Assembly (NCBI RefSeq): GCF_004341105.1
Contig: NZ_SLZK01000001.1
Location: forward strand, 372,001-436,000
DNA length: 64,000 nt
DNA from: Rhizobium sp. BK418
GTDB lineage: Bacteria; Pseudomonadota; Alphaproteobacteria; Rhizobiales; Rhizobiaceae
Direction of reading: 5' to 3'
The notes beneath the pieces were generated by a model. The model did not search any database. It was not told the DNA's origin and saw only the letters and a list, made by a program, of their open reading frames with translations. Shown here piece after piece: positions 1 through 9,231 of the stretch (position 1 is its first letter; the number at the start of each line of letters is the position of its first letter). The position numbers and the translations under genes were made by a program.

Positions 1-86
1 CGGCCGAGACTTTCAAAAAGCCTCGGCCGGATTTCACGGACCGCAGATCGTTCCCTCTGGGAAGCCGATGCGGTCCTCGTTTTGTT
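1..86 (+). promoter_or_regulatory. Two stacked hairpins upstream of rpsE
   Basis: The first hairpin pairs bases 1-8 with 22-29, with a short inner A/T stem. The second pairs 38-45 with 69-76 and has an inner stem TTCCC/GGGAA (51-55 with 59-63). A T-rich stretch follows the second (77-86). This looks like an intrinsic terminator or attenuator just ahead of rpsE. In most bacteria rpsE sits close behind rplR, which must lie left of the window, so such a gap is unusual. The role is inferred. Confidence 0.5.
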
Positions 87-123
87 TGCCGATTGCACCC
101 GGAAAAGAAAAAGGAAGAGGACA

Positions 124-693
124 ATGGCACAGGAAAGAAGGCCGCAGCGGGAAGACCGCCAGAGCCGTGAAGAGCGCGATAGCGAATTCGTCGACAAGCT
201 GGTCGCGATCAACCGCGTCGCAAAGGTCGTCAAGGGTGGCCGTCGCTTCGGTTTCGCCGCTCTCGTCGTCGTTGGCGACCAGAAGGGCCGCGTAGGCTTC
301 GGTCATGGCAAGGCGCGCGAAGTGCCGGAAGCTATCCGCAAGGCTACGGAAAGCGCAAAGCGCGACATGATCTTCGTACCGCTGCGTGACGGCCGTACGC
401 TGCATCACGACGTTCATGGCCGTCATGGCGCGGGCAAGGTTCTGCTGCGCTCGGCCAAGGTCGGTACCGGTATCATCGCCGGTGGTCCGATGCGCGCCGT
501 TTTCGAAACGCTCGGCGTCCACGACGTCGTCGCCAAGTCGACCGGTTCGTCGAACCCCTACAACATGGTTCGCGCCACCTTCGACGCTCTGAAGCACCAG
601 GTTCACCCGAAGGACATCGCAGCACAGCGCGGCATCAAGTATGCTACGCTCCAGGCTCGCCGTGCCGCTTCTGGCAACGCCTCTGAAGAATAA
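124..693 (+). CDS. rpsE: Small ribosomal subunit protein S5
   Basis: The 189-residue product is S5, a 30S protein that helps shape the decoding centre and translational accuracy. The N-terminal double-stranded-RNA-binding S5 domain (about residues 25-95) contains the glycine-rich [12 protein letters not shown] loop, and the C-terminal S5 domain follows. The start is the ATG at 124, because family homology begins at MAQERR and a GGAAGAGG ribosome-binding site lies just upstream. An upstream in-frame start at 82 would only add basic residues that overlap the leader hairpin. It begins the S5-L30-L15 run of the spc operon, with 13 bp to rpmD. Confidence 0.98.
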   Translation: MAQERRPQREDRQSREERDSEFVDKLVAINRVAKVVKGGRRFGFAALVVVGDQKGRVGFGHGKAREVPEAIRKATESAKRDMIFVPLRDGRTLHHDVHGRHGAGKVLLRSAKVGTGIIAGGPMRAVFETLGVHDVVAKSTGSSNPYNMVRATFDALKHQVHPKDIAAQRGIKYATLQARRAASGNASEE

Positions 694-706
694 GAGGAGC
701 TGACCA

Positions 707-916
707 ATGGCCAAGGCTACCAAGAAGGCTGAAGCGAAGACTGTCACGATCGAACAGATCGGCAGCCCGATTCGCCGTCCGGACGTCCAGCAGCGCACGC
801 TGATCGGTCTCGGACTGAACAAGATGCACCGTCGTCGCACGCTGGAAGATACTCCGGCTGTTCGCGGGATGATCCGTGCAGTCCAGCATCTCGTTCGCGT
901 TGTCGACGAGAAGTGA
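707..916 (+). CDS. rpmD: Large ribosomal subunit protein L30
   Basis: This is a 69-residue 50S protein of the short bacterial L30 type. The central stretch [20 protein letters not shown] is the L30 signature. A GAGGAG ribosome-binding site precedes the ATG. It lies 13 bp after rpsE and 16 bp before rplO, so all three are surely on one transcript. The family's size and its position between S5 and L15 match the canonical spc operon, so the identification is secure. Confidence 0.97.
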   Translation: MAKATKKAEAKTVTIEQIGSPIRRPDVQQRTLIGLGLNKMHRRRTLEDTPAVRGMIRAVQHLVRVVDEK

Positions 917-932
917 GACCGGAGTAACGCTC

Positions 933-1406
933 ATGAAACTCAATGAAATCAAGGATAACGAAGGCTCTACCCACAGCCGCAAGCGCCTCGGCCGCGGTAT
1001 CGGCTCGGGCTCCGGCAAGACCGGCGGTCGCGGTGTAAAGGGTCAGAAGTCCCGTTCGGGTGTCGCCATCAACGGCTTCGAAGGCGGTCAGATGCCCATC
1101 TACCGTCGCCTGCCGAAGCGCGGCTTCAACAACATCTTCGCAGCCGACTACGTTGTCGTATCGCTGGCACGCATCCAGGCTGCCGTCGATGCCGGAAAGC
1201 TCGACGCGAAGGCGACCGTTGATGCAGCTGCTCTGAAGGCCGCCGGCGTCATCCGCCGCGCCAAGGACGGCGTTCGCGTTCTCGCCGATGGCGATCTCAA
1301 GGCCAAGATCACGCTCGAAGTTGCAGGCGCTTCCAAGTCTGCCGTCGAGAAGATCGAAAAGGCTGGCGGCAAGGTAACGCTTCTTTCTGCCGCAGCGGCA
1401 GAATAA
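933..1406 (+). CDS. rplO: Large ribosomal subunit protein L15
   Basis: This is a 157-residue 50S assembly protein. The N-terminal glycine/arginine-rich extension ([20 protein letters not shown], near residues 16-35) and the GFEGGQMP motif are typical of L15. I chose the ATG at 933, which has GGAG upstream, over an in-frame GTG-type extension starting at 876 inside rpmD, because homologues begin with MKLNE. A strong hairpin follows 15 bp downstream, before secY. Confidence 0.98.
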   Translation: MKLNEIKDNEGSTHSRKRLGRGIGSGSGKTGGRGVKGQKSRSGVAINGFEGGQMPIYRRLPKRGFNNIFAADYVVVSLARIQAAVDAGKLDAKATVDAAALKAAGVIRRAKDGVRVLADGDLKAKITLEVAGASKSAVEKIEKAGGKVTLLSAAAAE

Positions 1407-1420
1407 TAAACTGATGATAT

Positions 1421-1453
1421 ATCGCCCGGGGTGCTTCACACCGGGCGATTTTG
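1421..1453 (+). terminator. Hairpin with T-tract between rplO and secY
   Basis: ATCGCCCGG (1421-1429) pairs perfectly with CCGGGCGAT (1441-1449), with an inner GTG/CAC extension, and TTTT follows. It has the form of an intrinsic terminator. As secY is normally co-transcribed with rplO, it may only attenuate, or secY may have its own promoter in the 190 bp that follow. Confidence 0.75.
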
Positions 1454-1641
1454 CTCCCATATGTGAGCCTCACAAAAACCTTCTTGAACGCATCCGCGTC
1501 GGGGCGGTAAGACTGGAAACGAGGGTGAGGCATCGGGTTGCGCCAGCGATCCATCCGAAGCCCGGTTTTTAAAAGAAATTCATACTGATTCTGGTGCCGG
1601 CCGACTCGAGAGCGCCCGGAATTGGTAGCGCGGAGAAACGC

Positions 1642-2982
1642 ATGGCTTCTGCAGCGGAACAACTGGCTTCAAACCTCAATTTTTCTACCTTCGCCAAAGC
1701 CGAGGATCTTAAGAAGCGCCTGTGGTTCACACTGGCAGCTCTCCTCGTCTACCGGCTGGGCACCCATATCCCGCTTCCAGGCCTCAATCCGCAGGCCTAT
1801 GCCCAGGCATTTCAGGGGCAGGCCGGCGGCATTCTCGGCCTCTTCAACATGTTCTCGGGCGGCGCCGTGCAGCGCATGGCGATCTTCGCGCTCGGCATCA
1901 TGCCCTACATCTCCGCCTCGATCATCGTGCAGCTCATGACCTCGGTCGTGCCGGCGCTCGAAAACCTGAAGAAGGAAGGCGAGCAGGGGCGCAAGATCAT
2001 CAACCAGTATACCCGCTACGGCACGGTAATCCTCGGCGCGCTGCAGGCCTACGGCATTGCCGTCGGTCTCGAGAGTGGCAATGGCCTTGTTGTCGATCCG
2101 GGCTGGTTCTTCCGCATTTCGACCGTTTTGACGCTGCTCGGCGGCACCATGTTCCTGATGTGGCTTGGTGAGCAGATCACCTCGCGCGGCATCGGCAACG
2201 GCATCTCGCTGATCATCTTCGCCGGCATCGCGGCAGGTCTGCCGACCGCTCTTGCCGGTACGCTGGAACTCGGCCGCACCGGTGCACTGTCGACGACGCT
2301 TATCCTGGCCGTCATCGTCGTTGCGATCGCCGTCATCGGCGTCATCGTCTTCGTCGAACGTGCGCAGCGCCGTCTGCTGATCCAGTATCCAAAGCGTCAG
2401 GTCGGCAACCGCATGTTCCAGGGCGACACGTCGCACCTGCCGCTGAAGCTGAACACTTCGGGCGTTATTCCGGCGATCTTCGCATCCTCGCTGCTGCTAC
2501 TGCCGGCGACGGTTGCAGGCTTTGCCAGCACGACGGCGATGCCTGCCTGGGCAACATCGATTGTTGCTGCCCTCGGCCACGGTCAGCCGCTCTACATGGT
2601 GCTCTATGCGTGCCTCATCGCCTTCTTCGCCTTCTTCTATACGGCTATCGTCTTCAATCCGAAGGACACGGCCGATAACCTGAAGAAGCATGGCGGCTTC
2701 ATCCCCGGCATCCGCCCGGGCGATCGTACCGCCGAATATATCGACTACGTGCTGACCCGTATCACGGTGCTCGGCGCAATCTATCTCGTCTTCGTCTGCA
2801 TCCTTCCCGAGATTCTGGTGTCGCAAACCGGCATTCCATTATCCCTTGGTGGGACTTCGCTTTTGATCGTGGTTAGCGTAACTCTTGATACGGTGGCGCA
2901 GATCCAGGGCCATCTGATCGCACAGCAGTACGAAGGCCTGATCAAGAAATCGAAGTTGCGAGGAGGAAAGAGGGGGCGATGA
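1642..2982 (+). CDS. secY: Protein translocase subunit SecY
   Basis: This 446-residue inner-membrane protein is the channel of the Sec translocon, working with SecE, SecG and SecA. About ten hydrophobic segments can be followed along its length. The plug region just after the first membrane segment and the cytoplasmic loop with [15 protein letters not shown] (about residues 240-260) are family hallmarks. The ATG at 1642 has GGAG upstream, and homology starts at [11 protein letters not shown]. An upstream in-frame start at 1594 adds an unconserved stretch. Its stop overlaps the adk start by 4 bp (ATGA), which implies translational coupling. Confidence 0.98.
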   Translation: MASAAEQLASNLNFSTFAKAEDLKKRLWFTLAALLVYRLGTHIPLPGLNPQAYAQAFQGQAGGILGLFNMFSGGAVQRMAIFALGIMPYISASIIVQLMTSVVPALENLKKEGEQGRKIINQYTRYGTVILGALQAYGIAVGLESGNGLVVDPGWFFRISTVLTLLGGTMFLMWLGEQITSRGIGNGISLIIFAGIAAGLPTALAGTLELGRTGALSTTLILAVIVVAIAVIGVIVFVERAQRRLLIQYPKRQVGNRMFQGDTSHLPLKLNTSGVIPAIFASSLLLLPATVAGFASTTAMPAWATSIVAALGHGQPLYMVLYACLIAFFAFFYTAIVFNPKDTADNLKKHGGFIPGIRPGDRTAEYIDYVLTRITVLGAIYLVFVCILPEILVSQTGIPLSLGGTSLLIVVSVTLDTVAQIQGHLIAQQYEGLIKKSKLRGGKRGR

Positions 2983-3629
2983 GACTTATACTTTTGGGGC
3001 CGCCGGGCGCGGGTAAGGGGACCCAGGCTCAGCGGATCGTGGAAAAGTACGGTATTCCGCAGCTTTCCACGGGTGATATGCTGCGCGCCGCCGTCCAGGC
3101 CGGTACTGAAGTCGGCAAGCGCGCCAAGGCTGTCATGGACGCCGGAAATCTGGTCTCTGACGAGATTGTCAACGCCATCGTCTCCGAGCGAATCGATCAA
3201 CCCGATTGCGCCAACGGTTTTATCCTCGATGGCTTCCCGCGCACGCTGGTGCAGGCGGATGCCACCGAGGCGATGCTGAAAGCCAAAGGTATCGATCTCT
3301 CGGTTGTCATTGAATTCCGTGTTGACGACAAGGAACTGGTCCGCCGCGTGGCAGGCCGTTACTCCTGCGCCCAGTGCGGCACCGTCTACCACGACACGGA
3401 CAAGATCCCGGTCAAGGAAGGCGTTTGCGACAAGTGCGGTTCGACCCACTTCAAGCGTCGGCCCGATGACAATGCCGAGACCATGACCAAGCGTCTCGAG
3501 GTCTACTACAAGGAAACCTCGCCGCTGATCGGCTACTACTACGCCAAGGGCAAGCTCAAGTCCGTCGATGGTATGGCCGAGATCGATCAGGTTACGACCG
3601 AGATCGAAGGCATTCTTTCCAAGCTTTAA
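2979..3629 (+). CDS. adk: Adenylate kinase
   Basis: Adenylate kinase interconverts ATP plus AMP with two ADP in the cytoplasm. The P-loop [10 protein letters not shown] lies at residues 7-16 and the AMP-binding segment DGFPRT near 84-89. This is the long form (216 residues), with a LID domain holding four cysteines (CAQC and CDKC) that normally bind zinc. The start codon overlaps the secY stop, and an AGGAGG site lies inside the end of secY. The secY-adk pairing is standard for this cluster. Confidence 0.98.
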   Translation: MRLILLGPPGAGKGTQAQRIVEKYGIPQLSTGDMLRAAVQAGTEVGKRAKAVMDAGNLVSDEIVNAIVSERIDQPDCANGFILDGFPRTLVQADATEAMLKAKGIDLSVVIEFRVDDKELVRRVAGRYSCAQCGTVYHDTDKIPVKEGVCDKCGSTHFKRRPDDNAETMTKRLEVYYKETSPLIGYYYAKGKLKSVDGMAEIDQVTTEIEGILSKL

Positions 3630-3711
3630 AGGCTTAGAAAATAAACTTGGCGGGGCCGGTTGCTTTTTTGCACTGATTCCGCTAAACCGCGCCAACTCGC
3701 GACATTCCCTG

Positions 3712-3756
3712 CGATCGGCGCGGATTTCCCGAAGGAAATCCGGGTTCGATCGTTTT
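3712..3756 (+). terminator. Hairpin with T-tract between adk and rpsM
   Basis: CGGATTTCC (3721-3729) pairs perfectly with GGAAATCCG (3734-3742) around a CGAA loop. An outer CGATC/GATCG pairing (3712-3716 with 3748-3752) extends it, and TTTT follows at 3753-3756. It has the form of an intrinsic terminator or attenuator separating the spc-type and alpha-type parts of the cluster. Confidence 0.7.
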
Positions 3757-3849
3757 GTGATGTTGAGAACCCGAATTTGAACGAGCGGCCCTAGGCTGCA
3801 TAACGAAGCCCTATTGCCGGATGGCAACTGGAATGCAAGGAGAACAGGC

Positions 3850-4218
3850 GTGGCACGTATCGCTGGCGTCAACATCCCGACTGCAAAGCGCGTCGTCATC
3901 GCGCTGACCTACATTCACGGGATCGGTCCGAAATTCGCGCAGGAGATCATTGAAAAGGTCGGTATTCCGGCTGATCGCCGCGTTCATCAGCTGACGGATG
4001 CTGAAGTCCTTCAGATCCGCGAAACCATCGACCGTGACTATCAGGTCGAGGGCGATCTTCGTCGCGAAACCGCGATGAACATCAAGCGTCTGATGGACCT
4101 CGGCTGCTATCGCGGCCTGCGTCACCGTCGTGGCCTTCCGGTCCGCGGTCAGCGCACGCACACCAATGCCCGTACCCGCAAGGGTCCGGCAAAGGCGATC
4201 GCTGGTAAGAAGAAGTAA
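3850..4218 (+). CDS. rpsM: Small ribosomal subunit protein S13
   Basis: This is a 122-residue 30S head protein that contacts the P-site tRNA and 50S bridges. Homology starts at ARIAGVNIP, placing the start at a GTG at 3850 with an ideal AAGGAG seven bases upstream. An earlier in-frame codon at 3814 adds only non-conserved residues. The C-terminal tail [19 protein letters not shown] is the S13 signature. A 133-bp gap with two hairpins separates it from rpsK. The GTG start is unusual for a ribosomal gene but is supported by the spacing. Confidence 0.97.
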   Translation: MARIAGVNIPTAKRVVIALTYIHGIGPKFAQEIIEKVGIPADRRVHQLTDAEVLQIRETIDRDYQVEGDLRRETAMNIKRLMDLGCYRGLRHRRGLPVRGQRTHTNARTRKGPAKAIAGKKK

Positions 4219-4239
4219 TTTCCGGGAAACCGGAGAGGG

Positions 4240-4268
4240 GAGGCTGGCGGTCTGCGCCGGCCTCTTTT
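4240..4268 (+). terminator. Hairpin with T-tract between rpsM and rpsK
   Basis: GAGGCTGGCG (4240-4249) pairs with CGCCGGCCTC (4255-4264) with one G-U pair, and TTTT follows. Just upstream, CCGG-GAAA-CCGG (about 4222-4233) forms a small stem capped by a GNRA tetraloop. Together they look like an attenuator or an RNA-processing site inside the operon. Confidence 0.65.
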
Positions 4269-4351
4269 GAGTTTGGAGCGGCGCCATACAGGGGCCGTTC
4301 CGGTGTAGCCGCTGGGATTACGGCGGTGAAGAGATCCAAGAAAGGAATACT

Positions 4352-4741
4352 ATGGCTAAGGAAGCCGTCCGCGTTCGCCGTCGCGAGCGTAAGAATATCT
4401 CGTCGGGTGTCGCTCACGTCAACTCGACCTTCAACAACACGATGATCACCATCACTGACGCGCAGGGCAATGCGATTGCCTGGTCGTCTGCTGGCGCCAA
4501 GGGCTTCAAGGGCTCGCGCAAGTCGACCCCGTTCGCTGCCCAGATCGCTGCCGAAGACTGCGCCAAGAAGGCTCAGGAACATGGCATGAAGTCGCTGGAA
4601 GTCGAAGTTTGCGGCCCGGGTTCCGGTCGTGAATCGGCTCTGCGCGCGCTCCAGGCTGCCGGTTTCATGATTACGTCCATCCGCGACGTGACCCCGATTC
4701 CGCACAATGGCTGCCGTCCGCGCAAGAAGCGCCGCGTCTGA
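4352..4741 (+). CDS. rpsK: Small ribosomal subunit protein S11
   Basis: This is a 129-residue 30S platform protein. The motifs [29 protein letters not shown] and the C-terminal [19 protein letters not shown] are highly conserved S11 blocks. The ATG is preceded by AAAGGA. It is followed by rpoA after 97 bp containing another strong hairpin. Gene order S13-S11-RpoA-L17 without S4 is normal for alphaproteobacteria. Confidence 0.98.
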   Translation: MAKEAVRVRRRERKNISSGVAHVNSTFNNTMITITDAQGNAIAWSSAGAKGFKGSRKSTPFAAQIAAEDCAKKAQEHGMKSLEVEVCGPGSGRESALRALQAAGFMITSIRDVTPIPHNGCRPRKKRRV

Positions 4742-4754
4742 TCATCGCTATCGT

Positions 4755-4788
4755 CACCGGTGAGCGCCACAGCGCTCCCGGTGGTTTT
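4755..4788 (+). terminator. Hairpin with T-tract between rpsK and rpoA
   Basis: CACCGG (4755-4760) pairs with CCGGTG (4778-4783), and an inner AGCGC/GCGCT stem (4763-4767 with 4772-4776) extends it. TTTT lies at 4785-4788. It has intrinsic-terminator shape but sits between two genes normally on one transcript. Confidence 0.65.
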
Positions 4789-4838
4789 CAAGCTCGGTTG
4801 CCACGATTGGATGGTGGCAACGAACGGAAGGCAAAATC

Positions 4839-5849
4839 ATGATTCAGAAGAACTGGCAGGAATTGATCAAGCCGAACAAGGTGGAGTTCTCTTCGAGCTC
4901 GCGCACCAAGGCGACTCTCGTTGCAGAGCCGCTCGAGCGCGGTTTCGGCCTCACCCTCGGCAACGCGCTGCGTCGCGTTCTGCTCTCCTCTTTGCGCGGT
5001 GCCGCTGTTACGGCCGTGCAGATCGACGGCGTGCTGCATGAATTCTCCTCGATCCCGGGCGTCCGCGAAGACGTTACGGACATCGTGCTCAACATCAAGG
5101 AAATCGCCATCAAGATGGATGGCGACGATGCAAAGCGCATGGTCGTGCGCAAGCAAGGTCCAGGCGTTGTAACAGCTGGCGACATTCAGACGGTCGGCGA
5201 TATCGAAATCCTCAACCCCGAGCATGTCATCTGCACGCTCGACGAGGGTGCAGAAATCCGCATGGAGTTCACCGTCAATAACGGCAAGGGCTATGTCCCG
5301 GCCGAGCGCAATCGTGCGGAAGATGCTCCGATCGGCCTCATCCCGGTCGATAGCCTCTATTCGCCGGTCAAGAAGGTGTCCTACAAGGTTGAAAACACCC
5401 GCGAAGGACAGGTTCTCGACTACGACAAGCTGACCATGACCATCGAAACCGATGGCTCTGTTTCCGGCGAAGATGCCGTCGCTTTCGCGGCTCGCATCCT
5501 GCAGGACCAGCTTGGCGTCTTCGTCAACTTCGACGAACCGCAGAAGGAAGCCGAAGAAGAAGCAGTCACCGAACTGGCCTTCAACCCGGCGCTCCTCAAG
5601 AAGGTGGACGAGCTCGAACTGTCTGTTCGTTCGGCAAACTGCCTGAAGAACGACAATATCGTCTACATCGGCGACCTTATTCAGAAGACCGAAGCAGAAA
5701 TGCTCCGCACCCCGAACTTTGGTCGCAAGTCGCTGAACGAAATCAAGGAAGTTCTCGCTTCCATGGGCCTGCACCTCGGCATGGAAGTGCCGGCATGGCC
5801 GCCCGAGAACATTGAAGATCTCGCAAAGCGTTACGAAGACCAGTACTGA
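4839..5849 (+). CDS. rpoA: DNA-directed RNA polymerase subunit alpha
   Basis: The 336-residue alpha subunit nucleates assembly of core RNA polymerase as a dimer and binds UP elements and activators. The N-terminal domain carries the dimer motif [19 protein letters not shown] (about residues 30-48). An acidic linker near 225-245 leads to the C-terminal domain with [17 protein letters not shown] and the helix-hairpin-helix near [13 protein letters not shown]. The length is typical of the family. A GGAAGG site precedes the ATG. Confidence 0.99.
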   Translation: MIQKNWQELIKPNKVEFSSSSRTKATLVAEPLERGFGLTLGNALRRVLLSSLRGAAVTAVQIDGVLHEFSSIPGVREDVTDIVLNIKEIAIKMDGDDAKRMVVRKQGPGVVTAGDIQTVGDIEILNPEHVICTLDEGAEIRMEFTVNNGKGYVPAERNRAEDAPIGLIPVDSLYSPVKKVSYKVENTREGQVLDYDKLTMTIETDGSVSGEDAVAFAARILQDQLGVFVNFDEPQKEAEEEAVTELAFNPALLKKVDELELSVRSANCLKNDNIVYIGDLIQKTEAEMLRTPNFGRKSLNEIKEVLASMGLHLGMEVPAWPPENIEDLAKRYEDQY

Positions 5850-5911
5850 GCGGCGTGAGGAAAAGTGTGAAGCGGTTTCCCGCCCGCACGCCGATCGCAA
5901 GAACATAACAA

Positions 5912-5938
5912 AAAGGCAGGCTCTTTACGGCTGCCTTT
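5912..5938 (+). terminator. Hairpin between rpoA and rplQ
   Basis: AAAGGCAG (5912-5919) pairs with CTGCCTTT (5931-5938). A second short stem GCAGGC/GCCTGC (5951-5956 with 5962-5967) follows. The T-tract is weak, so this may be an attenuator or a stability element rather than a true terminator. Confidence 0.45.
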
Positions 5939-6029
5939 CCCCGTCAAACAGCAGGCCTATCGCCTGCATGTGCCAGGAAACGGCAGGCCCGGTAACGAAG
6001 TAAGGGCACTGCATTAAAGGAGAATAGCA

Positions 6030-6452
6030 ATGCGCCACGCAAAGGCCGGCCGCAAGCTGAATAGAACCGCAAGCCATCGCAAGGCAATGTTTGCCAACAT
6101 GGCTGCTTCGCTCATTACCCATGAGCAGATCGTAACGACACTGCCGAAGGCGAAGGAAATCCGCCCGATCGTCGAGAAGCTCGTCACCCTCGGCAAGCGC
6201 GGCGACCTGCACGCTCGTCGTCAGGCGATCTCGCAGATCAAGGACGCTGCTGTCGTTTCGAAGCTCTTCGACACGATCGCTTCGCGCTACGCAACCCGCA
6301 ATGGCGGTTACCTGCGTATCATGAAGGCCGGCTTCCGCCAGGGCGACAACGCTGCTCTTGCCGTCATCGAATTCGTTGATCGCGACACCTACGCGAAGGG
6401 CGCAGCCGACAAGGCCCGCGTCGCTGCTGAAGAGCAGTCTGTCGCCGCCTGA
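6030..6452 (+). CDS. rplQ: Large ribosomal subunit protein L17
   Basis: This is a 140-residue 50S protein lying near the exit of the peptide tunnel. The N-terminal [20 protein letters not shown] is the L17 signature, and the globular domain continues to about residue 118. A short alanine-rich tail, common in alphaproteobacterial L17, ends the protein. AAAGGAG lies six bases before the ATG. A perfect intrinsic terminator immediately follows, so this is the end of the ribosomal transcript. Confidence 0.98.
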   Translation: MRHAKAGRKLNRTASHRKAMFANMAASLITHEQIVTTLPKAKEIRPIVEKLVTLGKRGDLHARRQAISQIKDAAVVSKLFDTIASRYATRNGGYLRIMKAGFRQGDNAALAVIEFVDRDTYAKGAADKARVAAEEQSVAA

Positions 6453-6477
6453 TATTTTCCGTCTTCGGAAAGCAGAA

Positions 6478-6504
6478 AAGCCGGGCCCTGAGCCCGGCTT
6501 TTTC
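6478..6504 (+). terminator. Intrinsic terminator after rplQ
   Basis: AAGCCGGGC (6478-6486) and GCCCGGCTT (6492-6500) form a perfect 9-bp stem with a 5-base loop, followed by a T-run. It marks the end of the ribosomal-protein operon. Confidence 0.9.
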
Positions 6505-6691
6505 GTAGGCAATAGAATACTGGCAGACCGTTTTTCGCTCAGGTAGCACAACCGATCGATCGTCGCCGACCTGGCATCAAGGGCGGCTTAATGACATTGC
6601 GCATGCCGCAACGATCCCAGCCGCGCCATAGCGGCGTCTCATTTCAGAACTCGAACGACATAGCCTACAGAAGTAGCCGGGCGCTTCGAAT

Positions 6692-7039
6692 CTAAAAACC
6701 AGCAGTCTCTCGCACCTCGATCGCCCCCATCCGAGCGAGTGGGTCCCGCTCTGCAATCTCCATTGCCTCCGCAAGGTTCTTCGCTTCAATGAGCAGGAAA
6801 CCACCCAGATGCTCCTTGGTCTCTGCGAAGGGCCCGTCACTCCAACTGACCTTGCCGGCGCGAACGCGCAGTGTCTTTGCAGACTTTGGGTCGGCAAGCG
6901 CGTTGGAGGCGAGATAGTGGCCTGACCGTTTGAGGTCTTCATTGGAAGCCAGGGACGCCCGGTCGATCTCGGCCCATTCCTCCTTGCTGGCGGCATCAGC
7001 AAGAGTTTGATCGATATAGAAGAGGCAGAGGTAGCGCAT
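6692..7039 (-). CDS. YCII (DGPF) domain protein
   Basis: This is a 115-residue protein of the YCII-related superfamily, small ferredoxin-like folds named after the YciI protein. The motif DGPFAETKEHLGGFLLIEA is the DGPF signature, with the downstream helix AEAMEIAERDP. The ATG at 7039 has GGAG upstream and gives the usual MRYLCLFY start; a long in-frame extension toward 7264 is not conserved-looking. In other genomes these proteins often stand beside ECF sigma factors, but none is here. The function is unknown; a role in small-molecule metabolism is only a family-level guess. Confidence 0.85.
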   Translation of the reverse strand: MRYLCLFYIDQTLADAASKEEWAEIDRASLASNEDLKRSGHYLASNALADPKSAKTLRVRAGKVSWSDGPFAETKEHLGGFLLIEAKNLAEAMEIAERDPLARMGAIEVRETAGF

Positions 7040-7064
7040 TGGTTTCTCCATGGTGCTGTCGATG

Positions 7065-7400
7065 TTAGTCGCTTTGGGAGGCCACGCTTCGACAAAGGGC
7101 AAAAAAGAATCCTGCCACGGACTCACTTGGGCTCCGGCTCGCGTCTCCGGGGCTTTTGGCCCCAGCCCTCTGATCGTCTGGACAGAGAGCAAACCATTCT
7201 GCGGTTTTCCCGGTCGAGATTTCCGGGGACACCAAGCCGACGTCAAGGAGCAGACGAGCGTCAAACCGCGAAAGTTTGCTCAAGCTTCGGCGGTACCTTC
7301 GCTGATGCTTCAGCAGTATCCAAACGGCTTGCATGGTGCGCACGACACTGATGTGCTGCGACTGTAATTGGACTTGTTCGGAGTGCTCAACGGAAACCAT
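7065..7400 (-). CDS. DUF1127-containing protein with unusual C-terminal extension
   Basis: Residues about 30-60 (RRYRRSLSKLSRFDARLLLD and the following VGL) match the arginine-rich DUF1127 helix, which in alphaproteobacteria occurs in small proteins linked to phosphate, carbon or RNA-turnover control. Typical members are 45-75 residues, whereas this frame runs to 111. The last 50 residues show no recognised domain and may be non-native read-through after decay. The ATG at 7400 has a modest AGAGA site. It ends 26 bp before the YCII gene and could be co-transcribed with it. The domain assignment is fairly secure; the intactness of the gene is not. Confidence 0.5.
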   Translation of the reverse strand: MVSVEHSEQVQLQSQHISVVRTMQAVWILLKHQRRYRRSLSKLSRFDARLLLDVGLVSPEISTGKTAEWFALCPDDQRAGAKSPGDASRSPSESVAGFFFALCRSVASQSD

Positions 7401-7817
7401 AGTTGTCTCTCTTTCTTCGACTGGCTCACCCTTAGTCGAAGGCGACTGGCCGAAATCGACACGCCGCTTTCAGGAGCTTGATCCGCGCAGGCGACAAGAC
7501 GGGTGCGCGGACCATAGGGCATCGTTTGATGCGTGACACGATCTTGAGGGAATAGAGTCGGCCGATCTGCAGGGCTTTGCTAAGGTGCTTCCCACAACGG
7601 CATTGCGTCCCCGACCAACGGTGCCCTTCAATGCCTTGCTGAAGATTTCAGACCGCGCCACTACGCCACCTGCGCACTCGACGACTGTCACCTCGCTGGA
7701 GGAGGTGTCCTGACCGTCGACTGTGGGCGAGCAGCGGCGACCTGCATATAGACGGGCTCTGCCCGGATTCGGCGGTTGCATCTACAGAGGCGCTGGCTCG
7801 TTGCCCATTTTTTGAGT
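7401..7817. other. Intergenic stretch without a recognisable gene
   Basis: About 417 bp between the DUF1127 gene and the DUF817 gene. Open frames exist on both strands but none has a convincing ribosome-binding site or family resemblance. No repeat, tRNA or clear terminator was seen. Confidence 0.5.
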
Positions 7818-8687
7818 TCATTCCGGCACGTGAATCTTGCTTTTGATGTGCTTAAGGTTTGCGACGATCGTAAACGTCATGATGACCAGCAGGCACCATG
7901 AACTCCATTTGCCGATATGGACGCTTGACCACGCGCCGATCTGGTTTGGATAGCGCCACACGCCGAAGAATGTGCTGATGTTTTCCGCAAGCCAGATGAA
8001 GAAGCCAATCAGGACGAAGGCGAGAAGCAGCGGCATCTTCCGATCCTGATCATACGGCCTGAAGACGACGGTGGTGCGCGCATAGAGACCAAGCGTGCAT
8101 GCGGCGATGTACCAACGGTAGTCGCCGATATAGTGGTGGGTGAAGAAGTTGGCGTAGATCGCCAGTGCCATGAGCCCGGCCATCCAGTAGGATGGATGAT
8201 GTCTCACGCGCAGATCGAAAAGGCGCCAGGCCTGAATGACATAGCTGCCGACGGCCGCATACATGAATCCGGAAAAGAGCGGGACGCCAAACAGCTTCGT
8301 ATAGGCGAAATCCGGATAGCTCCACGACTGGATGCCGCTCGATGTCTTGAAGACCTCAAGCGCGAAACCAACCAGATGAAAGACCGAGATCGCCTTCAAT
8401 TCGTCGATGGTTTCGAGCTTTGCCCAAACCATCCATACCTGGATCGCAAGAGCGATGACCAGCAGCAGATCATAGCGCGGGATACCAACGATACCGGCAC
8501 GCGGAACCAGGAAGATCGACAGAAAAAAGAGGCCTGCAAAAAGGCAGGCCCGGGCTTCCTTGGCGACAAAATAGAAGAGTTCGACGACAAAGCGTTCGAT
8601 CCCACTACATTTAAAATCGGCCGGTGGATCGATCAGGTGCTTGTCTAGTAAAGGAAGTAATCCTTGAAGCGTGGCGGCTTTTGGCAT
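7818..8687 (-). CDS. DUF817 family integral membrane protein
   Basis: This protein of about 289 residues has seven to eight hydrophobic segments and belongs to the DUF817 (YoaT-like) family of uncharacterised membrane proteins. Characteristic stretches are FHLVGFALEVFKTSSGIQSW, GVPLFSGFMYAAVGSYVIQA and FGVWRYPNQIGAW. The longest frame begins with TTG at 8723. I prefer the ATG at 8687, though its ribosome-binding site (GGGGG, 11 bases away) is poor. The conserved polar residues inside membrane segments suggest a transporter or enzyme, but no substrate is known. Confidence 0.8.
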   Translation of the reverse strand: MPKAATLQGLLPLLDKHLIDPPADFKCSGIERFVVELFYFVAKEARACLFAGLFFLSIFLVPRAGIVGIPRYDLLLVIALAIQVWMVWAKLETIDELKAISVFHLVGFALEVFKTSSGIQSWSYPDFAYTKLFGVPLFSGFMYAAVGSYVIQAWRLFDLRVRHHPSYWMAGLMALAIYANFFTHHYIGDYRWYIAACTLGLYARTTVVFRPYDQDRKMPLLLAFVLIGFFIWLAENISTFFGVWRYPNQIGAWSSVHIGKWSSWCLLVIMTFTIVANLKHIKSKIHVPE

Positions 8688-8823
8688 GTTCTGCGAGACC
8701 CCCAGACCGGTTGAAGCTATCAATCGCGGCTGCGCAAGGATGGCGCAGGCTTGATAACTTGCTGCTTCGCAATTAGCCGTTCAAATCAGTTGAGATTGTG
8801 GTGGTCAACCGGCGTTGCGCAGA

Positions 8824-9231
8824 ATGATTCAAGGCTTACAGTTCCAGCGTTTTATGGCGCTGCTGCTCATCATCATTTGCGGCTTGACGCTAAGGCGTTT
8901 CGGTTATGCGGTCGATCTGCCGTTCTCCATCGTCAAATATGGGGGCTCACTGCTTTGGGGATCGATGGTTTATTTCCTGGTGGCCTTTGCAGTTGCAACT
9001 CTCGCAAGCGTTCGGCCCGCAGCAATTGCCGTCATGGCATTGCTCGTCGCCACAGGCGTTGAGCTGTTCCGGCTCTACCACACGCCTTGGCTCGACGGCT
9101 TTCGATTGACAATGACCGGTGCCTTGCTGCTCGGGCGGGTCTTCTCGCCCTGGAATATCGCAGCATATGCGATCGGGATCGCGGCCGCCTGCATGCTTGA
9201 TCCGATCCGCAAGTCGTCACGAAGCCGATGA
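8824..9231 (+). CDS. DUF2809 family membrane protein
   Basis: This is a 135-residue protein with four hydrophobic segments. The family-typical motifs are GLTLRR near the N-terminus, KYGGSLLWGSMVYF in the middle, and ATGVELFRLYHTPWLDGFRL, where a charged pair sits next to a membrane segment. I chose the ATG at 8824 over an upstream TTG at 8815. Its last 15 bp overlap the end of msrQ on the other strand, so the two genes converge. The function is unknown. Confidence 0.8.
   Translation: MIQGLQFQRFMALLLIIICGLTLRRFGYAVDLPFSIVKYGGSLLWGSMVYFLVAFAVATLASVRPAAIAVMALLVATGVELFRLYHTPWLDGFRLTMTGALLLGRVFSPWNIAAYAIGIAAACMLDPIRKSSRSR

Noticed and set aside
7470-7781. 103-codon - frame in the 7.4-7.8 kb gap
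   Set aside because: No ribosome-binding site, odd composition and no recognisable domain.
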